DNA of 64,000 nt from Amycolatopsis nivea (GTDB lineage: Bacteria > Actinomycetota > Actinomycetes > Mycobacteriales > Pseudonocardiaceae). Both the position numbers and the translations under genes were made by a program. This document shows positions 16,423 to 25,315 of this stretch, in pieces. The stretch lies in assembly GCF_004522235.1 (NCBI RefSeq), contig NZ_SDLT01000009.1, positions 62,001 through 126,000 on the forward strand, written 5' to 3'. Below the pieces are notes generated by a model. The model was not told the origin of the DNA and ran no database searches. It saw only the letters and a program-made list of their open reading frames with translations. How positions within the stretch are numbered: position 1 is the first letter of the stretch; every line of letters begins with the position of its first letter.

Positions 16423-17421
16423 ATGACCCGGCCGATCGCACGCGTGCTGGCGCTGCTGGAAATCCTGCAGGGCGGCGGCACCCGGACCGTCGCCGAACTC
16501 GCCGGGCGGCTGGACGTGGACGAACGCACCGTTCGCCGGTACGTCGAGCACCTGCTCGACCTCGACATCCCGGTCCGCTCCGTGCGCGGCCGCTACGGCG
16601 GGTACCGGCTCGCCCCCGGTTACCGGATGCCGCCGCTGATGCTCACCGACGAGGAGGCGCTCGCGGTGCTGCTGGGGCTGGTCGCGGGACGGCGCGCCGG
16701 GCTGGTCACCACGTCGGTCGCGGCGGCGGAAAGCGCGGTCGCGAAGGTCCGCCGGGTGCTGCCCGAGGCGCTCGGCCGCCGGCTCGACGCGTTGCTGGAG
16801 GTCGCCGACTTCACCACGCCCGCTCGCCCCGCGCTCACCGCCGAGGCAGAGGTACTCCTCGCAGTCGCCGAGGCAGCGCGCGACCAGCGTCCGGTCAAAC
16901 TCGCCTACACAGCGGCGCACGGCCGAAGCAGCGAACGCGTCGTCGAGCCGTACGGTGTCGTGGCACATTCCGGCCGTTGGTATCTCACCGGCTTCGACTC
17001 AAATGCCGGACAGGTGCGCACGTTCCGCGTCGACCGCATCGAGCGGGCCGAGCCGCAGGACGGAACCTTCAGCGCCCCAACGGATTTCGACCCCGCCCAC
17101 CAGGTGCTCACCGGCATCGCCGAAGCACCGCACCAGCACGAGGTAGCAGTGCGGATCCGCGCGACCGCAGAAGAAATCCGCGCGATGTTCCCGCCGTCCA
17201 TCGCCATTCTGGAAGCCGACGACCCGTGGGTCCGCGCGCGAATCCGGGCCGAACGCCTCGACTGGATCCCGCCGCGCCTCGCCGCACTCGACCGGCCGTT
17301 CGTCATCGAGCGGCCGGACGCACTCCGCGACCAGATGCGCGCCCTAGCCGACCGCCTGACCGGTTACGCCGGATCCTCCTCCAGCGCGACATCCAGCAAC
17401 GCACCCAGCTCGTTGAGCTGA
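16423..17421 (+). CDS. HTH-WYL transcriptional regulator
   Basis: 332 residues. An N-terminal winged helix (residues 1-65, with ELAGRLDVDERTVRRYVEHL) is followed by a WYL ligand-sensing domain (about 140-220, with GRWYLTGFD and RTFRVDRIE) and a WCX-like C-terminal part. It is divergent from the VOC gene and is its likely regulator. The last 58 bases overlap the 3' end of the MarR gene on the other strand, so readthrough would produce antisense RNA. The serine-rich tail (residues 318-332) lies in this overlap and looks like frame-imposed sequence. Confidence 0.9.
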   Translation: MTRPIARVLALLEILQGGGTRTVAELAGRLDVDERTVRRYVEHLLDLDIPVRSVRGRYGGYRLAPGYRMPPLMLTDEEALAVLLGLVAGRRAGLVTTSVAAAESAVAKVRRVLPEALGRRLDALLEVADFTTPARPALTAEAEVLLAVAEAARDQRPVKLAYTAAHGRSSERVVEPYGVVAHSGRWYLTGFDSNAGQVRTFRVDRIERAEPQDGTFSAPTDFDPAHQVLTGIAEAPHQHEVAVRIRATAEEIRAMFPPSIAILEADDPWVRARIRAERLDWIPPRLAALDRPFVIERPDALRDQMRALADRLTGYAGSSSSATSSNAPSSLS

Positions 17422-17783
17422 GCCGCCGAAAGCCGGCTGAACGACTTCTTCACCACGACGTCCGCCAGTTCCTGCCCCGCCGCCCGCAGCTCAGAGCCCT
17501 CCTCCGTAAGCCGATGCCGCACCGCGCGACCCGGCCCCGGCACCCGCTCGATCAGGCCGCGCTCGACCATCCGCGCGGCCAGCGTGCCGAAGGACTGGTC
17601 GGTCTGGAAGGTCAGCACGGCAAGGTCGTGCAGCGACGCCTCCGGGTGATTCGCCAAGTGCCGCAAGGTGTCCCACTGCACGAGCGACAGCCCGAGTGGC
17701 TGCAGCGCCTGACTCAGCGCGCGGTGATGGCGATGCTGCAGGCGCTTGACGGCCAGTGCGACGTCGGCGTGGCGGTACCTCAT
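17364..17783 (-). CDS. MarR-family transcriptional regulator
   Basis: 139 residues with a MarR winged helix: the recognition helix region HDLAVLTFQTDQSFGTLAARMVERGLIERV and the wing GPGRAVRHRLTEEG. MarR proteins are small dimeric repressors released by phenolic or oxidant ligands. It is divergent from an alpha/beta hydrolase gene and the 67-bp gap holds a perfect AT-rich palindrome, a usual MarR arrangement. The start ATG at 17783 is the only sensible one. Confidence 0.9.
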   Translation of the reverse strand: MRYRHADVALAVKRLQHRHHRALSQALQPLGLSLVQWDTLRHLANHPEASLHDLAVLTFQTDQSFGTLAARMVERGLIERVPGPGRAVRHRLTEEGSELRAAGQELADVVVKKSFSRLSAAQLNELGALLDVALEEDPA

Positions 17784-17817
17784 GACCGGGGAGCCTACCC
17801 CGTTCCGAAACAGGTTG

Positions 17818-17842
17818 CTTATCTAAGTTTCCTTATATAAGG
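17818..17842. promoter_or_regulatory. Probable MarR operator
   Basis: CCTTATATAAGG (17831-17842) is a perfect 12-bp palindrome and CTTATCTAAG (17818-17827) is an imperfect one. They stand out as AT-rich in a GC-rich genome and end 8 bp before the hydrolase start, so a bound repressor would block transcription or translation initiation. Confidence 0.65.
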
Positions 17843-17850
17843 TTCCTGAT

Positions 17851-18606
17851 ATGACTTCCTCGGAGACACTCCAGATCGCCTCGGCCGGACCGGTCGAACT
17901 CACCGTCCACGACCGCACCCGGACGTTCCTGCTGCTACACGGCGGAGGCGGCGTCGCGACTATGACCGGCTTCGCTGACCTGCTGGCCGAACGCACCCAC
18001 TCGCGCGTCCTGCTCCCCACCCACCCCGGTTTCAACGGCACCCCGAAAGCGGCTGAACTCACCGACGTCACCGCACTGGCCAAGGCGTACGTCGCCCTGC
18101 TAGAGCACCTAGACGCCTCGAACGTGACCGTGCTCGGCAACTCCTTCGGCGGCTGGCTGGCCGCGGAAATCGCCCTGCTGCACAGCCCGCGCGTCAGCCG
18201 CGCAGTGATCGTGGACGGCATCGGCATCGAAGCCGCCGGACACCCGCTGGCCGACGTCCGCGGCAAGACCGTCGCCGAAATCCAGCAGTTCTCGTTCCAC
18301 GACCCGTCAAAGGCCCCGGTACCGCCCGCCGGGAGCACCGGCCCGAGCCCCGACGTGCTGGCACTGGTGGGTTACACCGGCCCGGCGATGACCGACCCGA
18401 CACTGGCCGAGCGACTGGGCAAAGCGGACATCCCCGTCCACGTCCTGTGGGGCGAAAGCGACCGCATCGCCGATCCTGGGTACGGCGAGGCCTATGCCGC
18501 GGCGATCCCGGGTTCGACCTTTACTGTGCTTCCTCGTACCGGGCATTTGCCGCAGGTCGAAACGCCGGAGGAACTGCTCGGCGCGCTGCTCGCCCTTGAC
18601 GCATAA
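17851..18606 (+). CDS. Alpha/beta-fold hydrolase
   Basis: 251 residues. The oxyanion region is LLLHGGGG, the nucleophile elbow is GNSFGG (Ser near residue 99), the acid is probably in WGESDRIADPG and the catalytic His is in TGHLPQVE. This is the general esterase/haloperoxidase-like type. Expression is probably controlled by the divergent MarR protein. No ribosome site is clear before the ATG at 17851, because the operator palindrome fills the region. Substrate unknown. Confidence 0.9.
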   Translation: MTSSETLQIASAGPVELTVHDRTRTFLLLHGGGGVATMTGFADLLAERTHSRVLLPTHPGFNGTPKAAELTDVTALAKAYVALLEHLDASNVTVLGNSFGGWLAAEIALLHSPRVSRAVIVDGIGIEAAGHPLADVRGKTVAEIQQFSFHDPSKAPVPPAGSTGPSPDVLALVGYTGPAMTDPTLAERLGKADIPVHVLWGESDRIADPGYGEAYAAAIPGSTFTVLPRTGHLPQVETPEELLGALLALDA

Positions 18607-18948
18607 CCACGACAACCCGCGGGGAACCAGAACTCCGACCCACTTTGCGCCGCGTCCGGCGGCAGATGCCCGCCGCGCGACTGGCGAACGAGTACGGCCC
18701 CGCGGAAGAAACGGCGTGGTGCACCGCCTGGCACGTACCGTCCGGCGACCCCCCTAAAGTCTCCCGCGACCAAGGCCGCGCGGAAGCACGCTCGGCACAG
18801 GCAGAGCACAGGCAGAGCACGCCCTCCGCCGACCGAATTCTTCCGCCAGCTCCGCGCTACCCGGCCGTATCGCGCCGCACCTCGCGCCCCGCCGAGTCGC
18901 ACCCGACGACCTCGCCGCGCCCCGCCTCGCGACCCCCGCCGCACCCCA

Positions 18949-19004
18949 CCTCACATCCCTGTCGCGCCCCACCGCGCCTCCCCGCCGCACGCCACATCGC
19001 GACC
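18949..19004 (+). repeat. Direct repeat copy A (56 bp)
   Basis: Begins CCTCACATCCCTGTCG and ends CACATCGCGACC. It matches 19199-19254 at all but one position (G at 18975, A at 19225), an offset of 250 bp, which points to a recent internal duplication within the repeat island. Confidence 0.85.
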
Positions 19005-19198
19005 CCGCCGAACCCCACCTCGCCCCCCACCTCGCCCCCCCGCCTCGCCTCCGCGCCGCACGCCGCCTCGCGTCCCCGCCGAGCCGCACCTCCCACCCCG
19101 CCCGACCCCACCTCGCAACCCGCCGAACCCACCTCGCAACCCACCGAACCCACCCTCAGGTCTCCGCCGAGCCGCACCTCGCACCCCGTCCGACCCCG

Positions 19199-19254
19199 CC
19201 TCACATCCCTGTCGCGCCCCACCGCACCTCCCCGCCGCACGCCACATCGCGACC
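19199..19254 (+). repeat. Direct repeat copy B (56 bp)
   Basis: Second copy of the block at 18949-19004 with a single substitution. The flanking sequence also shows partial similarity, so the duplicated unit may originally have been longer. Confidence 0.85.
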
Positions 19255-19550
19255 TCGTCGCACCCCACCTCGCCTCCGCACCGCATCCCCGCCGCACCCC
19301 CTCGCTTCCCCGCCGAGCCCCACCGCACGTCCTCGCCGGGCCCCACCTCACACCGCCGAACCCCCTCGCATCCCAGCCGCGCCGCACCTCGCGTCGGGCG
19401 ACTGCCGCGGCCGAAACCCGGACATCACCTCTCCCGCACCATCCCGCCCGGCCGAACCCGCAGGTCCACGCACTGAACCGCACCGCAACCCCCGACCCGC
19501 CGCCTCCTGCTACTACCAGTTCTGAATTAAAAAATGGCAACTGCTCCTTG

Positions 19551-19562
19551 CTGATATCTCAA
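19551..19562. promoter_or_regulatory. Shared 12-bp element upstream of hyuA
   Basis: CTGATATCTCAA lies 49-60 bp before the hyuA start and recurs exactly at 29720-29731, between the GntR and aminotransferase genes. This makes it a candidate operator for the GntR regulator at 28882-29685 (inference). An AT-rich stretch at 19523-19535 just upstream could be part of a promoter. Confidence 0.6.
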
Positions 19563-19610
19563 CGCACACTTACTGTGATCCCAGTCGCTCGCTGAACGAA
19601 GGAGATCGCA

Positions 19611-21689
19611 GTGCCTCGCAGTCACGATCCTCAACCGGCCGGCTGGCGGGTCGGCGCCGACATCGGCGGTACGTTCACCGACGTCATCGCGCTGGGCCCG
19701 GCAGGCGAGGTCGTCCCGATGAAGGTGCCGTCGACCCCGCCCGAGTACGGCGAGGGCGTGGTGACGGCGACGACCGCGGTGCTGTCGGCCGCCGGGACGG
19801 AGGCGGAGTCGGTCGTCGCGATGCTGCACGGCACCACGGTGGCCACCAACGCGATCCTGTCGATGAGCGGAGTCCGGACCGCGGTGGTCACCACCCGCGG
19901 CTTCCGCGACGTGCTGGAGATCGGGCGGCTGCGGCGTCCGTCGCTCTACGACCTGTCCTGGTCGAAGCCGGAACCGTTGGCGCGCCGGAGGAATCGCTAC
20001 GAACTCGACCAGCGCATCACCGCCGACGGGCAGCTCTCCCCCTCGGCCGACGCGGACGAGGTCCGTGCGCTGGCCGGGCGATTGCGCGCGGACGGCATCG
20101 AAGCGGTCGCCGTGTGCCTGCTCAATTCCTACATCCGGCCGGACGAGGAACGGCGGGTCGCCGAGTTGCTGCGCACCGAGCTGCCCGAGGTCTACGTCAC
20201 CGCATCAGTCGACGTTTCTCCGCAGCCACACGAATTCGAACGCACCAGCACCGCGGCCGTCAACGCTTACGTGGGCCCGGCGGTGCACGGTTACCTCACC
20301 AGGCTGGAAGCGGGACTGCGCGCCGAGAACGTCCGTGCGCCGCTGCTGGTCATGCAGTCCAGCGGGGGCCTGCTCGATGCGGCTTCGGTCGTGCGACGGC
20401 CGGTGCAGATCATCGAGTCCGGCCCAGCCGCCGGGGTCACCGCGGTGCAAAAGCTCGGGCAGCTGATCGGACTGTCCACAGTGGTCGCCTTCGACATGGG
20501 CGGCACCACGGCGAAGGCCTCGCTGATCGAGCACGGGGAACCGTTCGTCTCCGCGGACTACGAGGTCGGCGGCGGGATGAACGTGGCACGCGGGCTCAGT
20601 TCCGGGGCGGGCTACCCGGTGCGGGCACCGTCGATCGACATCGCCGAGGTCGGGTCCGGCGGCGGCAGCATCATCTCCGTCGACTCCGCGGGTGCGCTCC
20701 ACGTCGGACCGGCGAGCGCCGGGTCCCGGCCGGGGCCGGCCTGCTACGGCCAGGGCGGCGAACTGCCGACCCTGACGGATGCCAACGTCACGCTCGGATA
20801 TCTCAGCCCGCAGTCCCTGGCAGGCGGGCGCGTCGCGATCCATCCGGACCTCGCCGAAAAAGCACTGTCCACAGTGGCCGAACAGCTCGGCGAAGACATC
20901 CCAGGGGCCGCACGCGGGGCATATCAGGTAGCCGTCTCTAGTATGACAACCGCGGTCAAAGCGGTCACCAGCGAACGCGGCAGGGATCCGCGCGAAGCCA
21001 CGATGGTCGCGTTCGGCGGCGCCGGCCCGCTGTACGCCGCCGCGCTGGCCCGCGAACTGGGCATCGACACCGTGCTCGTGCCGGTGCACCCCGGACTCTT
21101 CAGCAGCCTCGGCCTGCTCGTCGCCGACACCGAACGGCACGAGCTCTCCCCGTACCGCGCCGAATTCGCTGAGATACCAGCGCTCGCCGAGGAATTCGCG
21201 CGACTGTCCGAAAAGGTCCGCGAGGAACTCGGCGAGGACGCGATCGTGGACCGCCTGCTGGACATGCGCTACCGCGGACAGCGCTTCGAACTACGCATTC
21301 GTGTTCCCGACGGCGAGCTCACCGAGGAACTGCTCGCCGAGACCCGCGTCCGGTTCCACGCCGAACACAAGCGCACCTACGGCCGAGCGGGTACCGACGA
21401 CCTGGTCGAGCCGGTGAACCTCCGGGTGCGCGGAAGGCAGCCCACTCCAGTGTCCATTTCGGACGTGCTGGCTCTCCCCGAGTCCGAGAGCAAGGCACCA
21501 TCGACCCGGGAATGTCGTTTCGCCGAAACAGTTTCCGCTCCTGTCATCACCCGCGCCGCGCTCGGCTCCACCCCGGCGCCCGGACCGATGATCATCGAGG
21601 ACATGGACGCCACCACCCTCGTCCCGCCCGGTGCGCAGGCGCACCGCGACCGGTTCAACAACATCGTGATCACCTGGAGTGCCGCATGA
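19611..21689 (+). CDS. hyuA: Hydantoinase/oxoprolinase subunit A (N-methylhydantoinase A-like)
   Basis: 692 residues of the HyuA/OPLA family, which uses ATP to open cyclic amides or carboxylate small molecules such as acetone or acetophenone. The actin-like ATPase motif GADIGGTFTDV is near residue 15, MLHGTTVATNAI follows, and a second phosphate motif FDMGGTTAK occurs mid-protein. The GTG at 19611 has AAGGAG 7 bases upstream. Its stop overlaps the start of the B subunit (ATGA), so the two are made in equal amounts. The substrate is unknown; downstream genes suggest a cyclic amide or ureide that yields an amino-acid-like product. Confidence 0.93.
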   Translation: MPRSHDPQPAGWRVGADIGGTFTDVIALGPAGEVVPMKVPSTPPEYGEGVVTATTAVLSAAGTEAESVVAMLHGTTVATNAILSMSGVRTAVVTTRGFRDVLEIGRLRRPSLYDLSWSKPEPLARRRNRYELDQRITADGQLSPSADADEVRALAGRLRADGIEAVAVCLLNSYIRPDEERRVAELLRTELPEVYVTASVDVSPQPHEFERTSTAAVNAYVGPAVHGYLTRLEAGLRAENVRAPLLVMQSSGGLLDAASVVRRPVQIIESGPAAGVTAVQKLGQLIGLSTVVAFDMGGTTAKASLIEHGEPFVSADYEVGGGMNVARGLSSGAGYPVRAPSIDIAEVGSGGGSIISVDSAGALHVGPASAGSRPGPACYGQGGELPTLTDANVTLGYLSPQSLAGGRVAIHPDLAEKALSTVAEQLGEDIPGAARGAYQVAVSSMTTAVKAVTSERGRDPREATMVAFGGAGPLYAAALARELGIDTVLVPVHPGLFSSLGLLVADTERHELSPYRAEFAEIPALAEEFARLSEKVREELGEDAIVDRLLDMRYRGQRFELRIRVPDGELTEELLAETRVRFHAEHKRTYGRAGTDDLVEPVNLRVRGRQPTPVSISDVLALPESESKAPSTRECRFAETVSAPVITRAALGSTPAPGPMIIEDMDATTLVPPGAQAHRDRFNNIVITWSAA

Positions 21690-23398
21690 TCCGCGACGCC
21701 GTGACGTTCGAGGTCTTCCGCAACGCCGTCACCGGGATCGCCGACGAAATGGCGATCACCGTCCTGCGCACCGCGCATTCGCAGCTCGTCGCGTCCAGCA
21801 TGGACTTCTCCGCCGCGCTGTGCGACGCCCGCGGCCGGGTGATCGCCCAGGCGAACACGCTTCCGGTGCACCTCGGGTCCATTCCGGACGCGATGGAAGC
21901 GATCCTCGCCGAGTTCGGCGATTCGGTGGCGCCCGGCGACCTTTACCTGCTCAACGACCCGTCGCTCGGCGGCATGCACCTGCCGGACATCTTCGCGGTT
22001 TCCCCGGTGTTCGGCGGGGAAACGCTGCTCGGGTTCGCGGTCACCGTCGTCAACCACACCGATGTCGGCGGCTGGGCGGCCGGGTCGATGGCAGTCCAGT
22101 CCACTAATATCTTTGCCGAGGGAATTCAGATCCCACCCTCGCGGCTGATCGACGCGGGCACCACGAACGAAACCTTCCTGCGCGTGCTGCTGCGCAACGT
22201 CCGCGAACCAGAACTCCTGCGCGGCGACCTGGAATCCCAGCTGGCCGCCTGCCACACCGGAGCCGAAGGACTGCGCGCCCTCGCCGCTCGCCACGGCGTC
22301 GACCGGCTCTCCGAGCTGATCGACGAACTGCTCGACTACTCCGAAACCCTCCTGCGCGCCGCACTCGCCGAAGCCGTTCCCGGCACGTACGAGTTCACCG
22401 ATCACATCGACGACGACGGACTCGGCTCCGGGCCGATCCCGATCCGCGTCAAAGCGACCCTGTCGGAATCCGGAATCGAACTCGACTTCACCGGTTCCTC
22501 GCCGCAGGTCGGCTCCGCGCTCAACGCGACCGAATCGTTCACCCGCTCCGCCGCCTACGCCGCACTGCAAGGCGTCCTCGCCTCCGACATCCCGGCGAAC
22601 AGCGGCTTCTATCGGCCGTTCAGTTTCGTCATCCCGCCGGCGTCCATCCTCAATGGACAGCGCCCGGCCGCTCGCGGGGCACGCGGACTGGTCGGCTTCC
22701 GGATCATCGACGCGGTGCTCGGCGCGCTCGCACCGGTGTTCCCGGACCGGGTGCCCGCCGCGGGCGAGGGGGGTCCGGACGGCATCGCGATCGGACTCGT
22801 CGGCCCGGACGGCGAATCCATGGTGCTGTGGGATCCGCTCGCCGGCGCGTGGGGCGCCCGGCCCGACCGCGACGGCGTCGACGGGATCAGCTCGCTGGGC
22901 GCGAACCTGACCAACACCCCGGTCGAGGAACTCGAACGCTCCGGCCATCTCCGCATCGACGGCTACGGCTACCTGCCCGACAGCGGCGGCGCGGGACGCT
23001 GGCGCGGCGGCCTCGCGACGTTCCGCGACATGACGCTGCTGGCTCCCGAGGCCAGCGTGCAGATCCGGTCCGACCGGCGGAAGTTCCTGCCGTACGGGCT
23101 GTCCGGCGGCGCGCCGGGGACTCCGTCGCTCAACGTCCTCGACCAAGGCGGCCCGGGCGAACGCGTGTTGGAGTCCAAACCGCATTTCGCCATGACCGCC
23201 GGAACCCGGCACCGGCACGTGACCGCAGGCGGGGGCGGTCACGGACACCCGTTCGGCCGTGAGCCGGAACGGGTGCTCGAAGACGTCCTGGACGGCAAGG
23301 TCACCCGCGAGGGAGCCGAACGGGACTACGGCGTCGTCATCGACGACGGGGGGATCGACCTGGCCGCCACCGCCGCCGCACGCGGCAAGGCGCGCTGA
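21686..23398 (+). CDS. hyuB: Hydantoinase/oxoprolinase subunit B
   Basis: 570 residues of the HyuB family: VTFEVFRNAVTGIADEMAI at the N-terminus, LYLLNDPSLGGMHLPDIF, the CAGE-type region containing GFRIIDAVLGAL, and a C-terminal TAGGGGHG motif. It forms the catalytic partner of HyuA. The start is fixed by the 4-base ATGA overlap with hyuA; the same frame is open further upstream but only as antisense-like low-quality sequence. Confidence 0.93.
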   Translation: MIRDAVTFEVFRNAVTGIADEMAITVLRTAHSQLVASSMDFSAALCDARGRVIAQANTLPVHLGSIPDAMEAILAEFGDSVAPGDLYLLNDPSLGGMHLPDIFAVSPVFGGETLLGFAVTVVNHTDVGGWAAGSMAVQSTNIFAEGIQIPPSRLIDAGTTNETFLRVLLRNVREPELLRGDLESQLAACHTGAEGLRALAARHGVDRLSELIDELLDYSETLLRAALAEAVPGTYEFTDHIDDDGLGSGPIPIRVKATLSESGIELDFTGSSPQVGSALNATESFTRSAAYAALQGVLASDIPANSGFYRPFSFVIPPASILNGQRPAARGARGLVGFRIIDAVLGALAPVFPDRVPAAGEGGPDGIAIGLVGPDGESMVLWDPLAGAWGARPDRDGVDGISSLGANLTNTPVEELERSGHLRIDGYGYLPDSGGAGRWRGGLATFRDMTLLAPEASVQIRSDRRKFLPYGLSGGAPGTPSLNVLDQGGPGERVLESKPHFAMTAGTRHRHVTAGGGGHGHPFGREPERVLEDVLDGKVTREGAERDYGVVIDDGGIDLAATAAARGKAR

Positions 23399-23438
23399 CG
23401 CACCACCACTCCCATTCCCCGACAGATCGGACTTCGCC

Positions 23439-24767
23439 ATGAGTTCCCATGTCGCCGCCGGCCGGAGCAGCGTCGCTCCGCGCACCTGGCGGAAAGCGGG
23501 CATCCGGATCATCCCGCTGGTCGGCCTCGCCTACGTGGCGAGCTACATCGACCGCGCCAACGTCGGCTACCTCGCCGCCCCGATGTCCCGCGACCTGCAC
23601 TTGAGCACCGGCCAGATCGGGCTCGCCGCCGGACTGTTCTTCATCGGCTACATCCTGGTCGAGGTGCCGAGCAACCTGGCGCTGCGGCGGTTCGGCGCGC
23701 GCAAATGGATCGCGCGCATCATGATCACCTGGGGCCTGGTCACCGCGGCCACCTCGGCGGTGAACTCGGCCGCGACGCTGTATCTGGCCCGGCTGCTGCT
23801 CGGGTTCGCCGAGGCCGGGCTCGCCGCCGGGATCCTGCTCTACCTGACGTTGTGGTTCCCGCGCCGCCAGCGTTCCTGGGCGTTGTCGGCGTTCTTCCTG
23901 ATGACACCGGTGTCCTCGATCATCGGCTCGCCGCTGGCCGCCGCGCTGCTCGAATGGGGCCAGCAACTGTTCGGCATCGCGGGCTGGCGGTCGTTGTTCC
24001 TGGTCGAGGGACTGCTGACGGTGGTGGTCAGCATCCTGGTCTTCGTCTTCCTTCCCGACCGCCCCGCGACCGCGCGCTGGCTCGACGACGACGAGAAGGC
24101 CGCGATCGAGGCGACGCTGGCCGCGGAAGCCGAGGAACACCGGGCCCACGGCGCGCTTTCCGGCCTGCGCGAGGCACTGACCAGCCGCCGGGTCTGGATC
24201 ATGGCCGTGACCTGGTTCGCCATCGCGTTCGGGCTCTACCCGCTCCAGTTCTTCCTGCCGACGATGCTGCGGTCCATCACGCACAGCATCGGCGGCGCGG
24301 GAGACGTCAGCAGCGTGCTGTTGTCCGCGATTCCCTACGCGGTGGCGTTGCTGGCGCTGCTGGTATGGGCTCGTTTCGCGGCCCGGCGTACAGCAGTGAC
24401 GGCCACTGCCATACCAATGGCGCTCGGTATTGTCGGCCTGCTGCTGGCGACGTTGACCAGCAGCGGCACGCTGTTCGTCATCGCGGTCTGCCTGAGCGTT
24501 TCCGGGATTCTCACCGCGATGCCGCAGTTCTGGCGGATCCCGGCGATCGGGCTGACCGGCGCGGCCGCAGCGTCCGGGATCGCGCTGATCAACTCGGTCA
24601 GCAACCTCAGCGGGTTCATCGGGCCGTACTTCACCGGCGCGGTCGCGTCGGCGACCGGCAGTTTCACCTGTGCGCTGCTGGCGATCGCGATCATCATGAC
24701 GGCAGGACTGGTCGCCCTGCTCACCACGGGGCGGCGGATGGAACGACTGGACGGGAACCTTTCATGA
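23439..24767 (+). CDS. MFS transporter, anion:cation symporter (ACS) type
   Basis: 442 residues and about 12 membrane segments. The YIDRANVGYLAAPMSRDL segment in the first helix and loop is typical of ACS-family importers of organic acids, which also include glucarate and phthalate permeases. It lies inside the hyu operon, 41 bases after hyuB and overlapping the next gene by 4 bases, so it probably imports the substrate of the pathway. A longer upstream reading is discarded because MSSHVAAG precedes the first membrane helix at the usual distance. Confidence 0.92.
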   Translation: MSSHVAAGRSSVAPRTWRKAGIRIIPLVGLAYVASYIDRANVGYLAAPMSRDLHLSTGQIGLAAGLFFIGYILVEVPSNLALRRFGARKWIARIMITWGLVTAATSAVNSAATLYLARLLLGFAEAGLAAGILLYLTLWFPRRQRSWALSAFFLMTPVSSIIGSPLAAALLEWGQQLFGIAGWRSLFLVEGLLTVVVSILVFVFLPDRPATARWLDDDEKAAIEATLAAEAEEHRAHGALSGLREALTSRRVWIMAVTWFAIAFGLYPLQFFLPTMLRSITHSIGGAGDVSSVLLSAIPYAVALLALLVWARFAARRTAVTATAIPMALGIVGLLLATLTSSGTLFVIAVCLSVSGILTAMPQFWRIPAIGLTGAAAASGIALINSVSNLSGFIGPYFTGAVASATGSFTCALLAIAIIMTAGLVALLTTGRRMERLDGNLS

Positions 24768-25315
24768 CCACTGCACTGATCGTCGGCGACATCCAGCGGG
24801 GCATCACGGACGGCTACCCGTTCGCCCGCCAGGTCGTGGCACCGCTCACCGGGCTGCTGCCGCGCGCCCGGAAAGCCGGGGCGCTCGTCGTCTTCGTGCA
24901 CTTCGCCATGCGGGACAACGGGACCGACCTGCCCGACGGCGCGCTCTACCGGTCGTTCTTCGACGCCGGCGATGCGTTCCACGAGGGCTCGCCGGGCACC
25001 GAACTGGCGTTACCGGTGTCCGAGGAGGACGTCGTCGTCCTGAAACGCCGCGCCAGCGCGTTCGCGGGCACGGACCTCGACCTCGTGCTCCGCGCTCGGG
25101 GCGTCCGTGACCTGGCGGTCGCCGGGGTGGCGACCAGCGCGATGGTCACCGCCACGTGCTACGACGCGGCGGATCGCGGTTACCCGGTGACCGTGCTGCG
25201 CGACGGATGCGCCGACAGCGATCCGGCGGTCAACGACTTCCTGCTGGACAAAGTCTTTCCCAGCCGAGGATTCGAGGTCGTGTCCTGCGCCGGATGGATC
25301 GGAGACACCGCGTGA
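24764..25315 (+). CDS. Isochorismatase-like cysteine-hydrolase family protein lacking the usual Cys
   Basis: 183 residues. The catalytic Asp is in ALIVGDIQRG (residue 9) and the Lys is in VVLKRRASAF. At the nucleophile position, where N-carbamoylsarcosine amidase and nicotinamidase have Cys in a GVxTxxCV context, this protein reads GVATSAMV, so a Met replaces it; a Cys occurs five residues later in TATCYDA. Isochorismatases such as PhzD also lack the nucleophile and use a different mechanism. It could still hydrolyse a vinyl ether or be non-hydrolytic. Overlaps on both sides (ATGA and GTGA) place it firmly in the operon. Confidence 0.87.
   Translation: MTTALIVGDIQRGITDGYPFARQVVAPLTGLLPRARKAGALVVFVHFAMRDNGTDLPDGALYRSFFDAGDAFHEGSPGTELALPVSEEDVVVLKRRASAFAGTDLDLVLRARGVRDLAVAGVATSAMVTATCYDAADRGYPVTVLRDGCADSDPAVNDFLLDKVFPSRGFEVVSCAGWIGDTA

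Larger units (their letters stand above)
18880..19400. repeat. C-rich degenerate repeat island, no gene
   Basis: The 1-kb gap between the hydrolase and hyuA has no credible gene. From about 18880 to 19400 the plus strand is strongly C-rich and made of imperfect units built on CCCCGCCG, CACCTCGC and CCGAACCC. A 56-base block at 18949-19004 recurs at 19199-19254 with one mismatch, and a block of about 40 bases near 19077 recurs near 19165. Long open frames here read as low-complexity Arg/Pro or Gly/Arg sequence without ribosome sites. The stretch 18607-18880 shows nothing recognisable, and 19500-19610 holds the hyuA promoter region. Confidence 0.75.

Noticed and set aside
18645-19595. Long open frames through the first repeat island on both strands
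   Set aside because: The predicted products are Pro/Arg/Ser or Gly/Arg low-complexity, there are no ribosome sites and openness is a by-product of C-rich repeats without T/A.
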